Shown here in pieces: positions 55,164 to 63,811 of a DNA stretch of 64,000 nt; position 1 is the stretch's first letter, and the number at the start of each line of letters is the position of its first letter. Origin of the DNA: Cognatiyoonia sediminum (GTDB lineage Bacteria > Pseudomonadota > Alphaproteobacteria > Rhodobacterales > Rhodobacteraceae); contig NZ_FQXB01000001.1 in NCBI RefSeq assembly GCF_900129845.1, positions 1,550,001 through 1,614,000 on the forward strand, in the 5' to 3' direction. The translations under genes were made by a program, and so were the position numbers. Under the pieces are notes generated by a model. It did no database searches and was not told the origin of the DNA. It saw only the letters and a list, made by a program, of their open reading frames with translations.

Positions 55164-56825
55164 TCAGCCGCTATCCCGCCAGCGGTTCACAATCGGATAG
55201 CGTCGATCCAGCCAGAACGCCCGATCCGACAACCGCGTGCCCGGAGCCGACTGGAACCGCTTATATTCGCTGATGTAGAGCAGGTGCTCCACCCGTTTCA
55301 CAGTCTCTCGGTCGTAGCCCGCTTCAACACAGTCAGCGACAGACATCTCGCGATCGACCAGCATCTCGAGAATGCCGTCCAACACATCGTAAGGTGGCAG
55401 ACTATCCTCGTCCTTCTGATCGGGTCGCAACTCTGCCGAGGGCGGCTTGTCGATGATCGAAACAGGGATCATCTCACCCTCCGGCGCCTTCATCCAAGGT
55501 CGGTGATTTGCGTTGCGCCAGCGGCAGGTCTCAAACACCCGCGTTTTATACACGTCTTTGATCGGGTTATACCCGCCTGACATATCGCCATAGATCGTCG
55601 CATATCCGACGGCCACCTCGGATTTATTACCGGTGGTCAGCAGCATTTCGCCAAACTTGTTTGACTGCGCCATCAACAGCAGGCCGCGCAAGCGCGACTG
55701 GATATTCTCCTCGGTCAGACCTTCTTCTAACCCTTCAAACAAAGGCGCCAGCGCCTCCGTCACCGCCGCCCGCGGTCCCGCAATCGACACCATGTCGAAT
55801 TTGCAGCCCAAAGCATCCACTACGCCTTGCGCATCATCCAAAGACCCTTGCGAAGTGTATTCTGACGGAAGCATCACACAGCGCACATTCTCCGGTCCCA
55901 AGGCATCAGCGGCAATCGTCGCCACAATCGCACTGTCGATCCCGCCAGACAGCCCTAGCAAAACCTTCTGGAACCCGGTTTTTCCCATGTAATCGCGCAG
56001 GCTTTCCACCATCGCCCGATAATCTTGTTCGAGGCTGTCCGGAAAAACCTCACGCTGGCCTTCCTGGGCTTCCCAGCCCTCTTCGCCACGCACAAAATCG
56101 ACCTGCACGATAACCTCATCAAAGACCGGCAGTTGCACGGCCAGCTTGCCCGAGCGGTTCAAAACAAAGGACCCACCATCGAACATCTGGTCATCTTGCC
56201 CACCAACCATGTTGAGATACACCAACGGCACATCATTCTCGACCACACGGCTGACCATATTCATCAAGCGGATTGGGAACTTGTCGCGGAAATAGGGCGA
56301 CCCGTTCGGCACCAACAGCACCTCGGCCCCCGCCTCGACCATCGCTTCGCACACATCCGGATACCAGGCATCCTCACAGATCGGAGACCCCAGCCGCGGC
56401 CCATCGTTACCCACCGCAAACGGGCCAGAGATTTCGCCGCGATTGAACAGGCGGACCTCATCAAAGACATTGAAATTCGGCAAGAAATGCTTGTCCATCC
56501 GGCTCGCAATCTCACCGCCCTTCAGAACGAAATAGGAATTGTGCAAGCGCTCCCCATTCAAAAACGGCGCCCCAATTGTCAGGATTGGACCATCCGCGCA
56601 ATCCTTCGCCAACTGCTCCACATGCGCCAAAGCACCCGCCACAAAGGCCGGTTTACGCACCAAATCCTGCGTCTGATACCCGGTCACAAACATCTCTGGC
56701 AGCGCCACCAGGTCAGCACCCGCCGCCTTGCCTTCATCCCAAGCCGCTTTGGCCTTGGCACAATTGCCCGCCAAATCCCCTACTGTGGGGTTCAGCTGTG
56801 CCATCGTCAGTCGAAAGTTGTCCAT
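55164..56825 (-). CDS. nadE: Glutamine-dependent NAD+ synthase
   Basis: Final step of NAD synthesis: amidation of nicotinate adenine dinucleotide with glutamine as ammonia donor. The 553 residues join an N-terminal nitrilase-fold glutaminase, with the triad Glu44 (ALPEMF), Lys112 (DKHFLP) and Cys150 (GSPICEDAW), to a C-terminal synthetase with the P-loop GLSGGIDSAI (about 291-300). KSEVAVGYATIYGDMSGGYNPIKD (in part) binds the substrate. ATG 56825 follows AAGGAACG by about 9 bases. It supplies the last step after nadD, which is also in this window. Confidence 0.97.
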   Translation of the reverse strand: MDNFRLTMAQLNPTVGDLAGNCAKAKAAWDEGKAAGADLVALPEMFVTGYQTQDLVRKPAFVAGALAHVEQLAKDCADGPILTIGAPFLNGERLHNSYFVLKGGEIASRMDKHFLPNFNVFDEVRLFNRGEISGPFAVGNDGPRLGSPICEDAWYPDVCEAMVEAGAEVLLVPNGSPYFRDKFPIRLMNMVSRVVENDVPLVYLNMVGGQDDQMFDGGSFVLNRSGKLAVQLPVFDEVIVQVDFVRGEEGWEAQEGQREVFPDSLEQDYRAMVESLRDYMGKTGFQKVLLGLSGGIDSAIVATIAADALGPENVRCVMLPSEYTSQGSLDDAQGVVDALGCKFDMVSIAGPRAAVTEALAPLFEGLEEGLTEENIQSRLRGLLLMAQSNKFGEMLLTTGNKSEVAVGYATIYGDMSGGYNPIKDVYKTRVFETCRWRNANHRPWMKAPEGEMIPVSIIDKPPSAELRPDQKDEDSLPPYDVLDGILEMLVDREMSVADCVEAGYDRETVKRVEHLLYISEYKRFQSAPGTRLSDRAFWLDRRYPIVNRWRDSG

Positions 56826-56962
56826 TTCCAGCGTTCCTTACAGGATCGAGACTGATTTAGCAGACTGAACGGCAAGGGAAAGCCGAATGCGCGGATTGAC
56901 CCCGTTGTCAGCGTGGGTCGCCTCGATTAACCTACCCGTCGGGAACGGGAATGAGGATTCAC

Positions 56963-58393
56963 ATGCAGCGCTTTGGAACATCTCTAGGTTTGGCCCTTGG
57001 CATCGCAGTTATGGCCAGCCCCGTTCTGTCACAAGCGATCGAAATCAAGCAATATGATGATGGCGGCGTTTACGAAGGCACCTTTGTGAACGGCAAGCAG
57101 CATGGCCAAGGCACATACCGCCTTCCCAACGGATATGAATACAGCGGCGAATGGTTCGAAGGCGAAATCAGAGGCCAAGGCACAGCCCGTTTCCCTAACG
57201 GTTCGATTTATGAAGGTACATTCGCGCTCGGCAAACCCGACGGCACCGGCAAAATCACTTTTGCCGATGGCGGCACTTTTGAAGGCGATTGGGTGGCTGG
57301 CAACATCACCGGTCGTGGCATCGCAAACTATGCCAATGGCGTGAGCTACGAAGGCGAATTCCGTAATGCCATGCATAACGGTGTGGGCACACTGCGCAGC
57401 CCCGGCGGCTATGTCTACGAAGGGCCATGGATCAATGGCGTCAAGGAAGGCGATGGTAAGATCACCTACCCAGATGGTTCCGTTTACGAAGGCAACCTGT
57501 CCAACGGCGAACGTGACGGCTTTGGCAAGATAACCATGGCCGATGGCCTGATCTATGAAGGATCATGGGTCGAAGGCCAGATCGAAGGCGAAGGCAAACT
57601 GACCCAGCCCAACGGCGACGTCTACGAAGGCACGCTGCTCGGCGGCCAAAGGCAGGGCTCTGGCTCCGTCACCTACGCAAACGGCGACGTTTACATCGGC
57701 GGGTTTGATGCTGACCGCCGCCATGGTCAAGGCACGTTTCAAGGTACCGATGGCTACTTTTATGCCGGTTCTTGGGTCGACGGCAAAATCGATGGCCAAG
57801 GCGAAATCACCTATCCTGACGGATCGGTTTACGTCGGTTCATTCAAATCCGATCTCGCAGACGGCGAAGGTATAATCACCTATGCCGACGGCTCAAGCTA
57901 TGAGGGCAGTTGGCAAAACGGTGTCATCAACGGCCCTGGCAAAGCAATCTATGCCAATGGTCTTGTCTATGAAGGCGATTTCCTCAACGCCAAGAACCAT
58001 GGCACTGGCAAAATGACCTACTCCGACGGGTATACTTATGTTGGTGATTGGGCCGAGGGGCAACGCAACGGGCAAGGTGTTGCCACTTATGCCGACGGCA
58101 CGGTCTATGAGGGCGGTTTCATGAATGGCCAACGCCATGGCACTGGTAGCATCACTTTACCAGACGGTTTCACCTATGTTGGCGATTGGCTCGAGGGTGA
58201 AATCAGTGGAACGGGTGTCGCGACCTATACCAATGGCGACGTCTACGAGGGCACATTCCTGCGCGGCCGCAGACAAGGGCCCGGAACAATGCGCTATGCA
58301 ACCGGCGAACAAGCCACTGGCGAATGGGCAGATGGAGCACTTTTGCCCGGTGGCACCACGACCCCGGCACCAGCGCAAACCGACGATCAGTAA
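56963..58393 (+). CDS. Secreted MORN-repeat protein
   Basis: A 476-residue precursor. A signal peptide (about 1-24, MQRFGTSLGLALGIAVMASP onwards) is followed by 18 consecutive 23-residue MORN repeats from residue 37 to 450, each of the form YEGxWxxGxxxGxGxxxYxxGxx, and a 26-residue Pro/Thr-rich tail (GGTTTPAPAQTDDQ). MORN repeats form an elongated beta-strand hairpin stack, known in eukaryotic membrane-linked proteins and in some bacterial secreted ones. I took ATG 56963 because GAGG is 6 bases upstream; another ATG lies 4 codons earlier. The exported location suggests the periplasm or outside. Binding partners are unknown. Confidence 0.88.
   Translation: MQRFGTSLGLALGIAVMASPVLSQAIEIKQYDDGGVYEGTFVNGKQHGQGTYRLPNGYEYSGEWFEGEIRGQGTARFPNGSIYEGTFALGKPDGTGKITFADGGTFEGDWVAGNITGRGIANYANGVSYEGEFRNAMHNGVGTLRSPGGYVYEGPWINGVKEGDGKITYPDGSVYEGNLSNGERDGFGKITMADGLIYEGSWVEGQIEGEGKLTQPNGDVYEGTLLGGQRQGSGSVTYANGDVYIGGFDADRRHGQGTFQGTDGYFYAGSWVDGKIDGQGEITYPDGSVYVGSFKSDLADGEGIITYADGSSYEGSWQNGVINGPGKAIYANGLVYEGDFLNAKNHGTGKMTYSDGYTYVGDWAEGQRNGQGVATYADGTVYEGGFMNGQRHGTGSITLPDGFTYVGDWLEGEISGTGVATYTNGDVYEGTFLRGRRQGPGTMRYATGEQATGEWADGALLPGGTTTPAPAQTDDQ
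57071..58312 (+). repeat. 18 tandem 69-base units encoding MORN repeats
   Basis: Eighteen in-frame units of exactly 69 bases (23 codons each) with no indels, each beginning at a Tyr or Phe codon (Tyr-x-Gly). Units are diverged at base level but keep the YEG, G-x-G and G-anchor codons. Confidence 0.9.
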
Positions 58394-58400
58394 GCCATTT

Positions 58401-58442
58401 TGTACTTACGCCCCGTGTACGGCGTGTGTACGCACGGTGTAC
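58401..58442. repeat. Short array of TGTAC boxes spaced 11 bases apart
   Basis: TGTAC occurs at 58401, 58416, 58427 and 58438; the last three are exactly 11 bases apart, within GTGTAC units, roughly one helical turn. The outer ends TTGTAC and GTACAA are mutual inverse complements. It lies in the convergent gap between the MORN gene and the photolyase-like gene, downstream of both, followed by a doubled GTTTTAC. It could be a protein-binding array or a termination signal; no function is known to me. Confidence 0.45.
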
Positions 58443-58466
58443 AAGGTTTTACTGGGTTTTACCCGC

Positions 58467-59990
58467 TCAAACCACCTCGCCCGCATCCAGCTTTGCCAAC
58501 CAATTATCGGCATCTGACAAGACCTGAGCCCGCCTGTCTTCGGCCATCCGATCCCAGACGCGATACATATTTCCCATACGTGGATTGGCACTGAATTTCT
58601 CCGAATGGCGATCCAGAAAATGCCAATAAAGCAGGTTAAACGGGCACGCATCCGGCCCAGTTTTCTGTTTCACCTTGTAGGAACAGGACTTGCAGTAATT
58701 CGACATCTTATCGATGTAATTTCCGCTGCTCACATAGGGTTTCGACGCAACAATCCCGCCATCCGCAAACTGGCTCATCCCTATCACATTCGGTGCCTCA
58801 ACCCACTCAAACGCATCGGCATAAACCGCCAAATACCACTCATGCACCTGATACGGATCAATGCCGGCCAGTAGCGCGAAATTCCCTGTGATCATCAGAC
58901 GTTGGATATGATGTGCATAGGCTTCATCGCGCGTCTGCCCCACCGCCGCTTCGATACAGGCCATCCACGTCTTTTGCCCCCAGAAGCTGGCAGGCAAATC
59001 ACGGCTATGGCCCAGATCATTGCGCGCGACATAGTCCCGCCCCTGCAGGAAATAGATACCGCGAATATACTCGCGCCACCCGATCACCTGACGGATAAAT
59101 CCCTCAACGGCATTGAGCGGTGCCAACTCTTCTTTCCAAGCCTTTTCAACCGCTTGACACACCTCTAACGGATCAAGCAGGCCGATATTCAGATATAACC
59201 CGATATGCGCATGATACAAATGCGGCTGCCCCAAAAGCATCGCATCCTGATAGTCGCCAAACCCTGCCAAACCGGTCGCGATCCAATGGTCCAAATGTGC
59301 CTGCGCTTGCTTCGCATCCGTCGCAAACCAGAACGGCTCCAACGTGCCAAAATTTTCCCCAAACCGCGCAGCGACGAGGTCCAAAACCTCCCGCATCACA
59401 GCATCAGGCTCAAACCGCAAAGGCCCCTCAACCTCGACTGACTTTGGTGGTGCCTTCCGGTTGTCGTGATCATAATTCCACTGGCCACCCGCAGGCTGAT
59501 CGCCCTCCATCAACAACCCGGTCTTGCGACGCATATCGCGATAGAAATACTCCATCCTCAATTGCTTGCGCCCTTCGGCCCAACTTTCAAATTCCTGATT
59601 TGACGACAGAAAGCGATCGTCCGGCAAAGTGGTCACGGTCAAAGGCAACTCTGCCAAAGCATCAATCACCCGCCACTCGCCCGCCTCGGTGCAGATCACC
59701 TCTGTCGCACCGACAGCTTCCGCTCCCTGCAATAAGGCTTCGTTGAGTGTTTGCGGCGCATCCTCATCGTCAAGCTTCGAATACCGAACCTGCCATCCTT
59801 CGGCGCGCAATTGCGCGGCAAACTTTCGCATCGCTGCGAAGATCAATGCGATCTTTTTCGGATGATGCCGCACATAGCTGGCCTCGCCCAAGGCCTCTGC
59901 CATGATGATCACATCGGTGGCTTTATCGGCGCTTCGCAATGCTGACAAATTCGGGGAGAGTTGATCCCCCAAAACAAGGACCAATCTCAC
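58467..59990 (-). CDS. phrB: Photolyase-like flavoprotein with four-cysteine FeS site (FeS-BCP/CryB type)
   Basis: A member of the bacterial (6-4) photolyase and cryptochrome group, such as Agrobacterium PhrB and Rhodobacter CryB, which carries FAD, a lumazine antenna and a [4Fe-4S] cluster. The 507 residues begin MRLVLVLGDQLSPNLSALR; GDQPAGGQWNYDHDNRKAP is a family block. Four cysteines match the cluster site: Cys345 (MACIEA), Cys433 and Cys436 (NYCKSCS) and Cys449 (DACPFN). GTG at 59990 overlaps the SDR stop in GTGA. The role could be DNA repair or blue-light sensing; the sequence alone does not decide. Confidence 0.88.
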   Translation of the reverse strand: MRLVLVLGDQLSPNLSALRSADKATDVIIMAEALGEASYVRHHPKKIALIFAAMRKFAAQLRAEGWQVRYSKLDDEDAPQTLNEALLQGAEAVGATEVICTEAGEWRVIDALAELPLTVTTLPDDRFLSSNQEFESWAEGRKQLRMEYFYRDMRRKTGLLMEGDQPAGGQWNYDHDNRKAPPKSVEVEGPLRFEPDAVMREVLDLVAARFGENFGTLEPFWFATDAKQAQAHLDHWIATGLAGFGDYQDAMLLGQPHLYHAHIGLYLNIGLLDPLEVCQAVEKAWKEELAPLNAVEGFIRQVIGWREYIRGIYFLQGRDYVARNDLGHSRDLPASFWGQKTWMACIEAAVGQTRDEAYAHHIQRLMITGNFALLAGIDPYQVHEWYLAVYADAFEWVEAPNVIGMSQFADGGIVASKPYVSSGNYIDKMSNYCKSCSYKVKQKTGPDACPFNLLYWHFLDRHSEKFSANPRMGNMYRVWDRMAEDRRAQVLSDADNWLAKLDAGEVV

Positions 59991-60652
59991 CAAGGCACCT
60001 CTTTACCTGCATAGTCGAAAAACCCACCGCTCTGTTCAGGCGACAGGGCAAGCAAAACATCGACCAAAGCGGACGCTGCTTCACTCGCTGGCATCGTCTT
60101 ATGACGCCCCGCGTAGTTTGCGGTGAAGGGTGTCTCAACCGTGCCCGGATGCAGGGCAACACAAACAGATCCCTTGTGGGTCCGCGCGAATTCAACTGCC
60201 GCCCCCCGCACGATCTGGTTCACGGCGGCTTTCGAGGCCCGATAACTATGCCATCCACCAATCCGATTATCGCCAATCGACCCCACCCGCGCCGACAACA
60301 CACCAATCCGTGGAGCGCCGTCCTTGCGCAACAACCGTCCCAAACGCCCTAAGATCAACGCAGGCCCAATCGCATTCACCGCAAAAACCTCAGCCATCTG
60401 CTCCTCGGTGATCGCTGAAAGCGCCTTCTCAGGCCGCGCGCCGTTCGATGCCAAAACCCCTGTCGCGACAAACACAACATCATAAGGCCCACTCAGTTTT
60501 GACAGCATCGCTTCCACCGACACAGGATCAGTAATGTCCAACCCATCCGCCTTCCGCGATAACCCATCAACCTCAAACCCGCGCTGGCGAAGCTCTGTCA
60601 CCAATGCCTGTCCGATCCCGCCAGAGGCGCCAATACAAAGTGCTCTTTTCAT
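59987..60652 (-). CDS. Short-chain dehydrogenase/reductase, CsgA-like
   Basis: A 221-residue NAD(P)-binding Rossmann protein. GASGGIG at residues 8-14 binds the dinucleotide, with NAIG in the centre. The active-site pattern Ser (LSARVGSI), then Tyr and Lys in HSYRASKAAVN, is complete. The C-terminal HPGTVETPF is typical of the CsgA-like subgroup. It is the first gene of a two-gene unit with the photolyase-like gene (4-base overlap). A link to flavin or lumazine chemistry is possible but only a guess; its substrate is unknown. Confidence 0.85.
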   Translation of the reverse strand: MKRALCIGASGGIGQALVTELRQRGFEVDGLSRKADGLDITDPVSVEAMLSKLSGPYDVVFVATGVLASNGARPEKALSAITEEQMAEVFAVNAIGPALILGRLGRLLRKDGAPRIGVLSARVGSIGDNRIGGWHSYRASKAAVNQIVRGAAVEFARTHKGSVCVALHPGTVETPFTANYAGRHKTMPASEAASALVDVLLALSPEQSGGFFDYAGKEVPW

Positions 60653-60697
60653 GCTTGTGCTACCTAGGTGTCACTTGTCCTCCGACCACCCTCATTC

Positions 60698-60746
60698 TCT
60701 TTTGAGCAAAAATACCTCGGGTGTGGGCAGCGCCCACAAAAAACCT
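60698..60746. repeat. Palindromic intergenic element (AAAATAC...GTGGGC-AGC-GCCCAC)
   Basis: TTTTGAGCAAAAATACCTCGG (60701-60721 in pieces) is followed by the perfect inverted repeat GTGGGC-AGC-GCCCAC (60723-60737) and an A-run. Similar AAAATAC-CTC-plus-GC-hairpin modules are, from memory, widespread between genes of Rhodobacteraceae. It sits between the SDR start and the leuA leader. It could act as a mobile repetitive palindrome or RNA-stability element. Confidence 0.4.
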
Positions 60747-60769
60747 CTTCCCCCCAGAAAAACCGACGC

Positions 60770-60926
60770 TATAGTCGCGCTCATGTTGACGAAGGCGAAA
60801 ATCACACCAGCACCCTCGCTGGCCCTAACAGAGCTACTCCTTAGCAGCCTCTGAGCGTGCCTTCTTGGCGCGACCGCTCAGAGGGGATCAGCGCCAAATA
60901 TCTCAAAAAGCTAAGGACTACATAAA
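60770..60926 (+). promoter_or_regulatory. leuA attenuator leader region
   Basis: A -10 like TATAGT (60770-60775) ends 7 bases before the leader-peptide ATG, so the transcript may begin at or next to that AUG. Downstream structures are CCTCTGAGCG/CGCTCAGAGG (60848-60857 with 60875-60884), TTGGCGC/GCGCCAA (60865-60871 with 60891-60897), and TCCTTAGC/GCTAAGGA (60838-60845 with 60910-60917). The last hides the leuA Shine-Dalgarno. No T-run follows, so control at translation rather than by a rho-independent terminator is more likely. Confidence 0.65.
60783..60854 (+). CDS. leuL: Leucine-rich leader peptide of leuA
   Basis: A 23-codon frame, MLTKAKITPAP then SLALTELLLSSL, with seven leucines, including a run of three (CTA CTC CTT, codons 18-20) just before the stop. 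It has no ribosome-binding site, which fits a leaderless mRNA if transcription begins at the AUG. Position 73 bases before leuA and the amino-acid bias make it a classic attenuation peptide. The three-Leu run and the following AGC overlap the strand that can pair with the leuA ribosome site. Ribosome stalling at low leucyl-tRNA would therefore open leuA. The symbol is by analogy with leuL of enterobacteria. Confidence 0.72.
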   Translation: MLTKAKITPAPSLALTELLLSSL

Positions 60927-62486
60927 ATGACTGACCAAGTACTGATTTTCGACACGACGTTGCGTGACGGCGAACAATCCCCTGGTGCGACGATGACGCA
61001 TGAGGAAAAACTCGAAATCGCAGAGATGTTGGATGACATGGGCGTCGACATTATCGAAGCCGGGTTTCCGATTGCTTCAGAAGGCGATTTTGCCGCCGTG
61101 ACAGAGATTGCCAAGCAGGCGAGAAGCTCCACGATCTGTGGCTTGGCCCGCGCCAACTACAAAGACATCGACCGCTGTTGGGAGGCTGTGAAACACGCGA
61201 AATCGCCGCGTATTCACACGTTTATCGGCACCTCGCCCCTGCACCGCGCAATCCCAAACCTCAACCAAGATGAGATGGCAGAACGGATTCACGACACTGT
61301 CACCCACGCCCGCAACCTTTGTGACAACGTGCAATGGTCGCCCATGGATGCGACCCGCACCGAAGAAGATTACCTGTGCCGCGTGGTTGAAATTGCGATC
61401 AAGGCAGGCGCGACCACAATCAACATCCCTGACACGGTTGGCTACACCGCTCCGGTTGAATCCGCTGATCTGATCCGCATGTTGATCGAGAAAGTGCCGG
61501 GTGCGGACGATATCATTTTTGCAACCCACTGCCACAATGATCTTGGCATGGCGACAGCGAACTCATTGGCCGCTGTTGAGGGCGGCGCGCGACAAATTGA
61601 ATGCACAATCAACGGCTTAGGCGAACGCGCAGGGAATACGGCGTTGGAAGAAGTCGTCATGGCGCTTAAGGTGCGGCATGACATTATGCCATATGCCACT
61701 GGTATCGACACAACTAAGATCATGAACATCTCACGTCGTGTGGCGACAGTGTCCGGCTTTCCGGTCCAGTTCAACAAAGCCATTGTTGGCAAGAACGCCT
61801 TTGCCCATGAAAGCGGCATCCACCAAGACGGAATGCTGAAGAACGCTGAAACCTTCGAGATCATGCGCCCGCAAGACGTGGGCCTGTCTGGAACGTCTCT
61901 GCCCTTGGGCAAACATTCCGGCCGCGCTGCGCTGCGGTCGAAATTGGAAGCGCTTGGCTACGATCTGGCCGACAACCAGTTGAAAGATGTCTTTGTCCGT
62001 TTCAAGGATTTGGCTGACCGCAAGAAAGAAGTCTACGACGACGATTTGATCGCCTTGATGCGGTCAAACGAAGATGCAGAAGACCGGTTGAAGCTCAAGT
62101 CCTTGCGCGTTGTTTGCGGCACTGACGGACCGCAATCGGCAGAGATGGTGATGGAGATTGACGGTGACGAAAAAAGCATCACGACAACAGGCGACGGCCC
62201 CGTTGATGCGACCTTCCAAGCCGTGAAGACTCTTGTTGAGCATAACGCCCGCCTGCAGCTTTATCAGGTACACGCAGTGACAGAAGGGACAGACGCGCAA
62301 GCGACCGTATCCGTCCGAATGGAGGAAGAGGGTCGGATCGCGACTGGCCAATCGGCAGATACGGATACAGTTGTGGCAAGTGCGAAGGCCTACATCAACG
62401 CTCTGAACCGCTTGCTGGTCCGTCGTGAGAAATCAGAACCTGGCTACGACACCAAGGGCGTGAGTTATAAGGATGTTGACGCTTAA
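60927..62486 (+). CDS. leuA: 2-isopropylmalate synthase
   Basis: First committed step of leucine synthesis: acetyl-CoA plus 2-oxoisovalerate to 2-isopropylmalate. The 519 residues start MTDQVLIFDTTLRDGEQSPG, the metal- and substrate-binding motif. The catalytic barrel includes HCHNDLGMATANSLAA and INGLGERAGNTALEEVVMAL, and KNAFAHESGIHQDG leads to the linker. The C-terminal LeuA regulatory domain for leucine feedback begins near residue 385. Translation starts 9 bases after AAGGA, which the leader may sequester. A terminator follows. It is a single-gene transcript. Confidence 0.97.
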   Translation: MTDQVLIFDTTLRDGEQSPGATMTHEEKLEIAEMLDDMGVDIIEAGFPIASEGDFAAVTEIAKQARSSTICGLARANYKDIDRCWEAVKHAKSPRIHTFIGTSPLHRAIPNLNQDEMAERIHDTVTHARNLCDNVQWSPMDATRTEEDYLCRVVEIAIKAGATTINIPDTVGYTAPVESADLIRMLIEKVPGADDIIFATHCHNDLGMATANSLAAVEGGARQIECTINGLGERAGNTALEEVVMALKVRHDIMPYATGIDTTKIMNISRRVATVSGFPVQFNKAIVGKNAFAHESGIHQDGMLKNAETFEIMRPQDVGLSGTSLPLGKHSGRAALRSKLEALGYDLADNQLKDVFVRFKDLADRKKEVYDDDLIALMRSNEDAEDRLKLKSLRVVCGTDGPQSAEMVMEIDGDEKSITTTGDGPVDATFQAVKTLVEHNARLQLYQVHAVTEGTDAQATVSVRMEEEGRIATGQSADTDTVVASAKAYINALNRLLVRREKSEPGYDTKGVSYKDVDA

Positions 62487-62496
62487 CGACGTCTAG

Positions 62497-62532
62497 ATTG
62501 GGCTTCGATCGCAAGGTCGGAGCCCAATTTTC
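62497..62532 (+). terminator. Rho-independent terminator after leuA
   Basis: ATTGGGCT (62497-62504) pairs with AGCCCAAT (62521-62528), with CGA/TCG inside the loop, and is followed by TTTTCT. It lies 10 bases after the leuA stop and isolates leuA from mreB. Confidence 0.85.
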
Positions 62533-62625
62533 TCGGAAATGTATAAAAACTGACAGACTGACCAATACAACCATCGATATTGCCTAAGAAATGTTCGATT
62601 TTCACAACCGGCACTTTTGCGCTGA

Positions 62626-63777
<1,152 letters not shown>

Positions 63778-63811
63778 CCGCCGATTTTAACAGGACCGAG
63801 GACATCTGACC

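Noticed and set aside
57071-58312. CRISPR-like or satellite repeat at 69-base period
   Set aside because: The periodicity is in-frame, protein-coding and diverged at base level; it is the MORN domain array.
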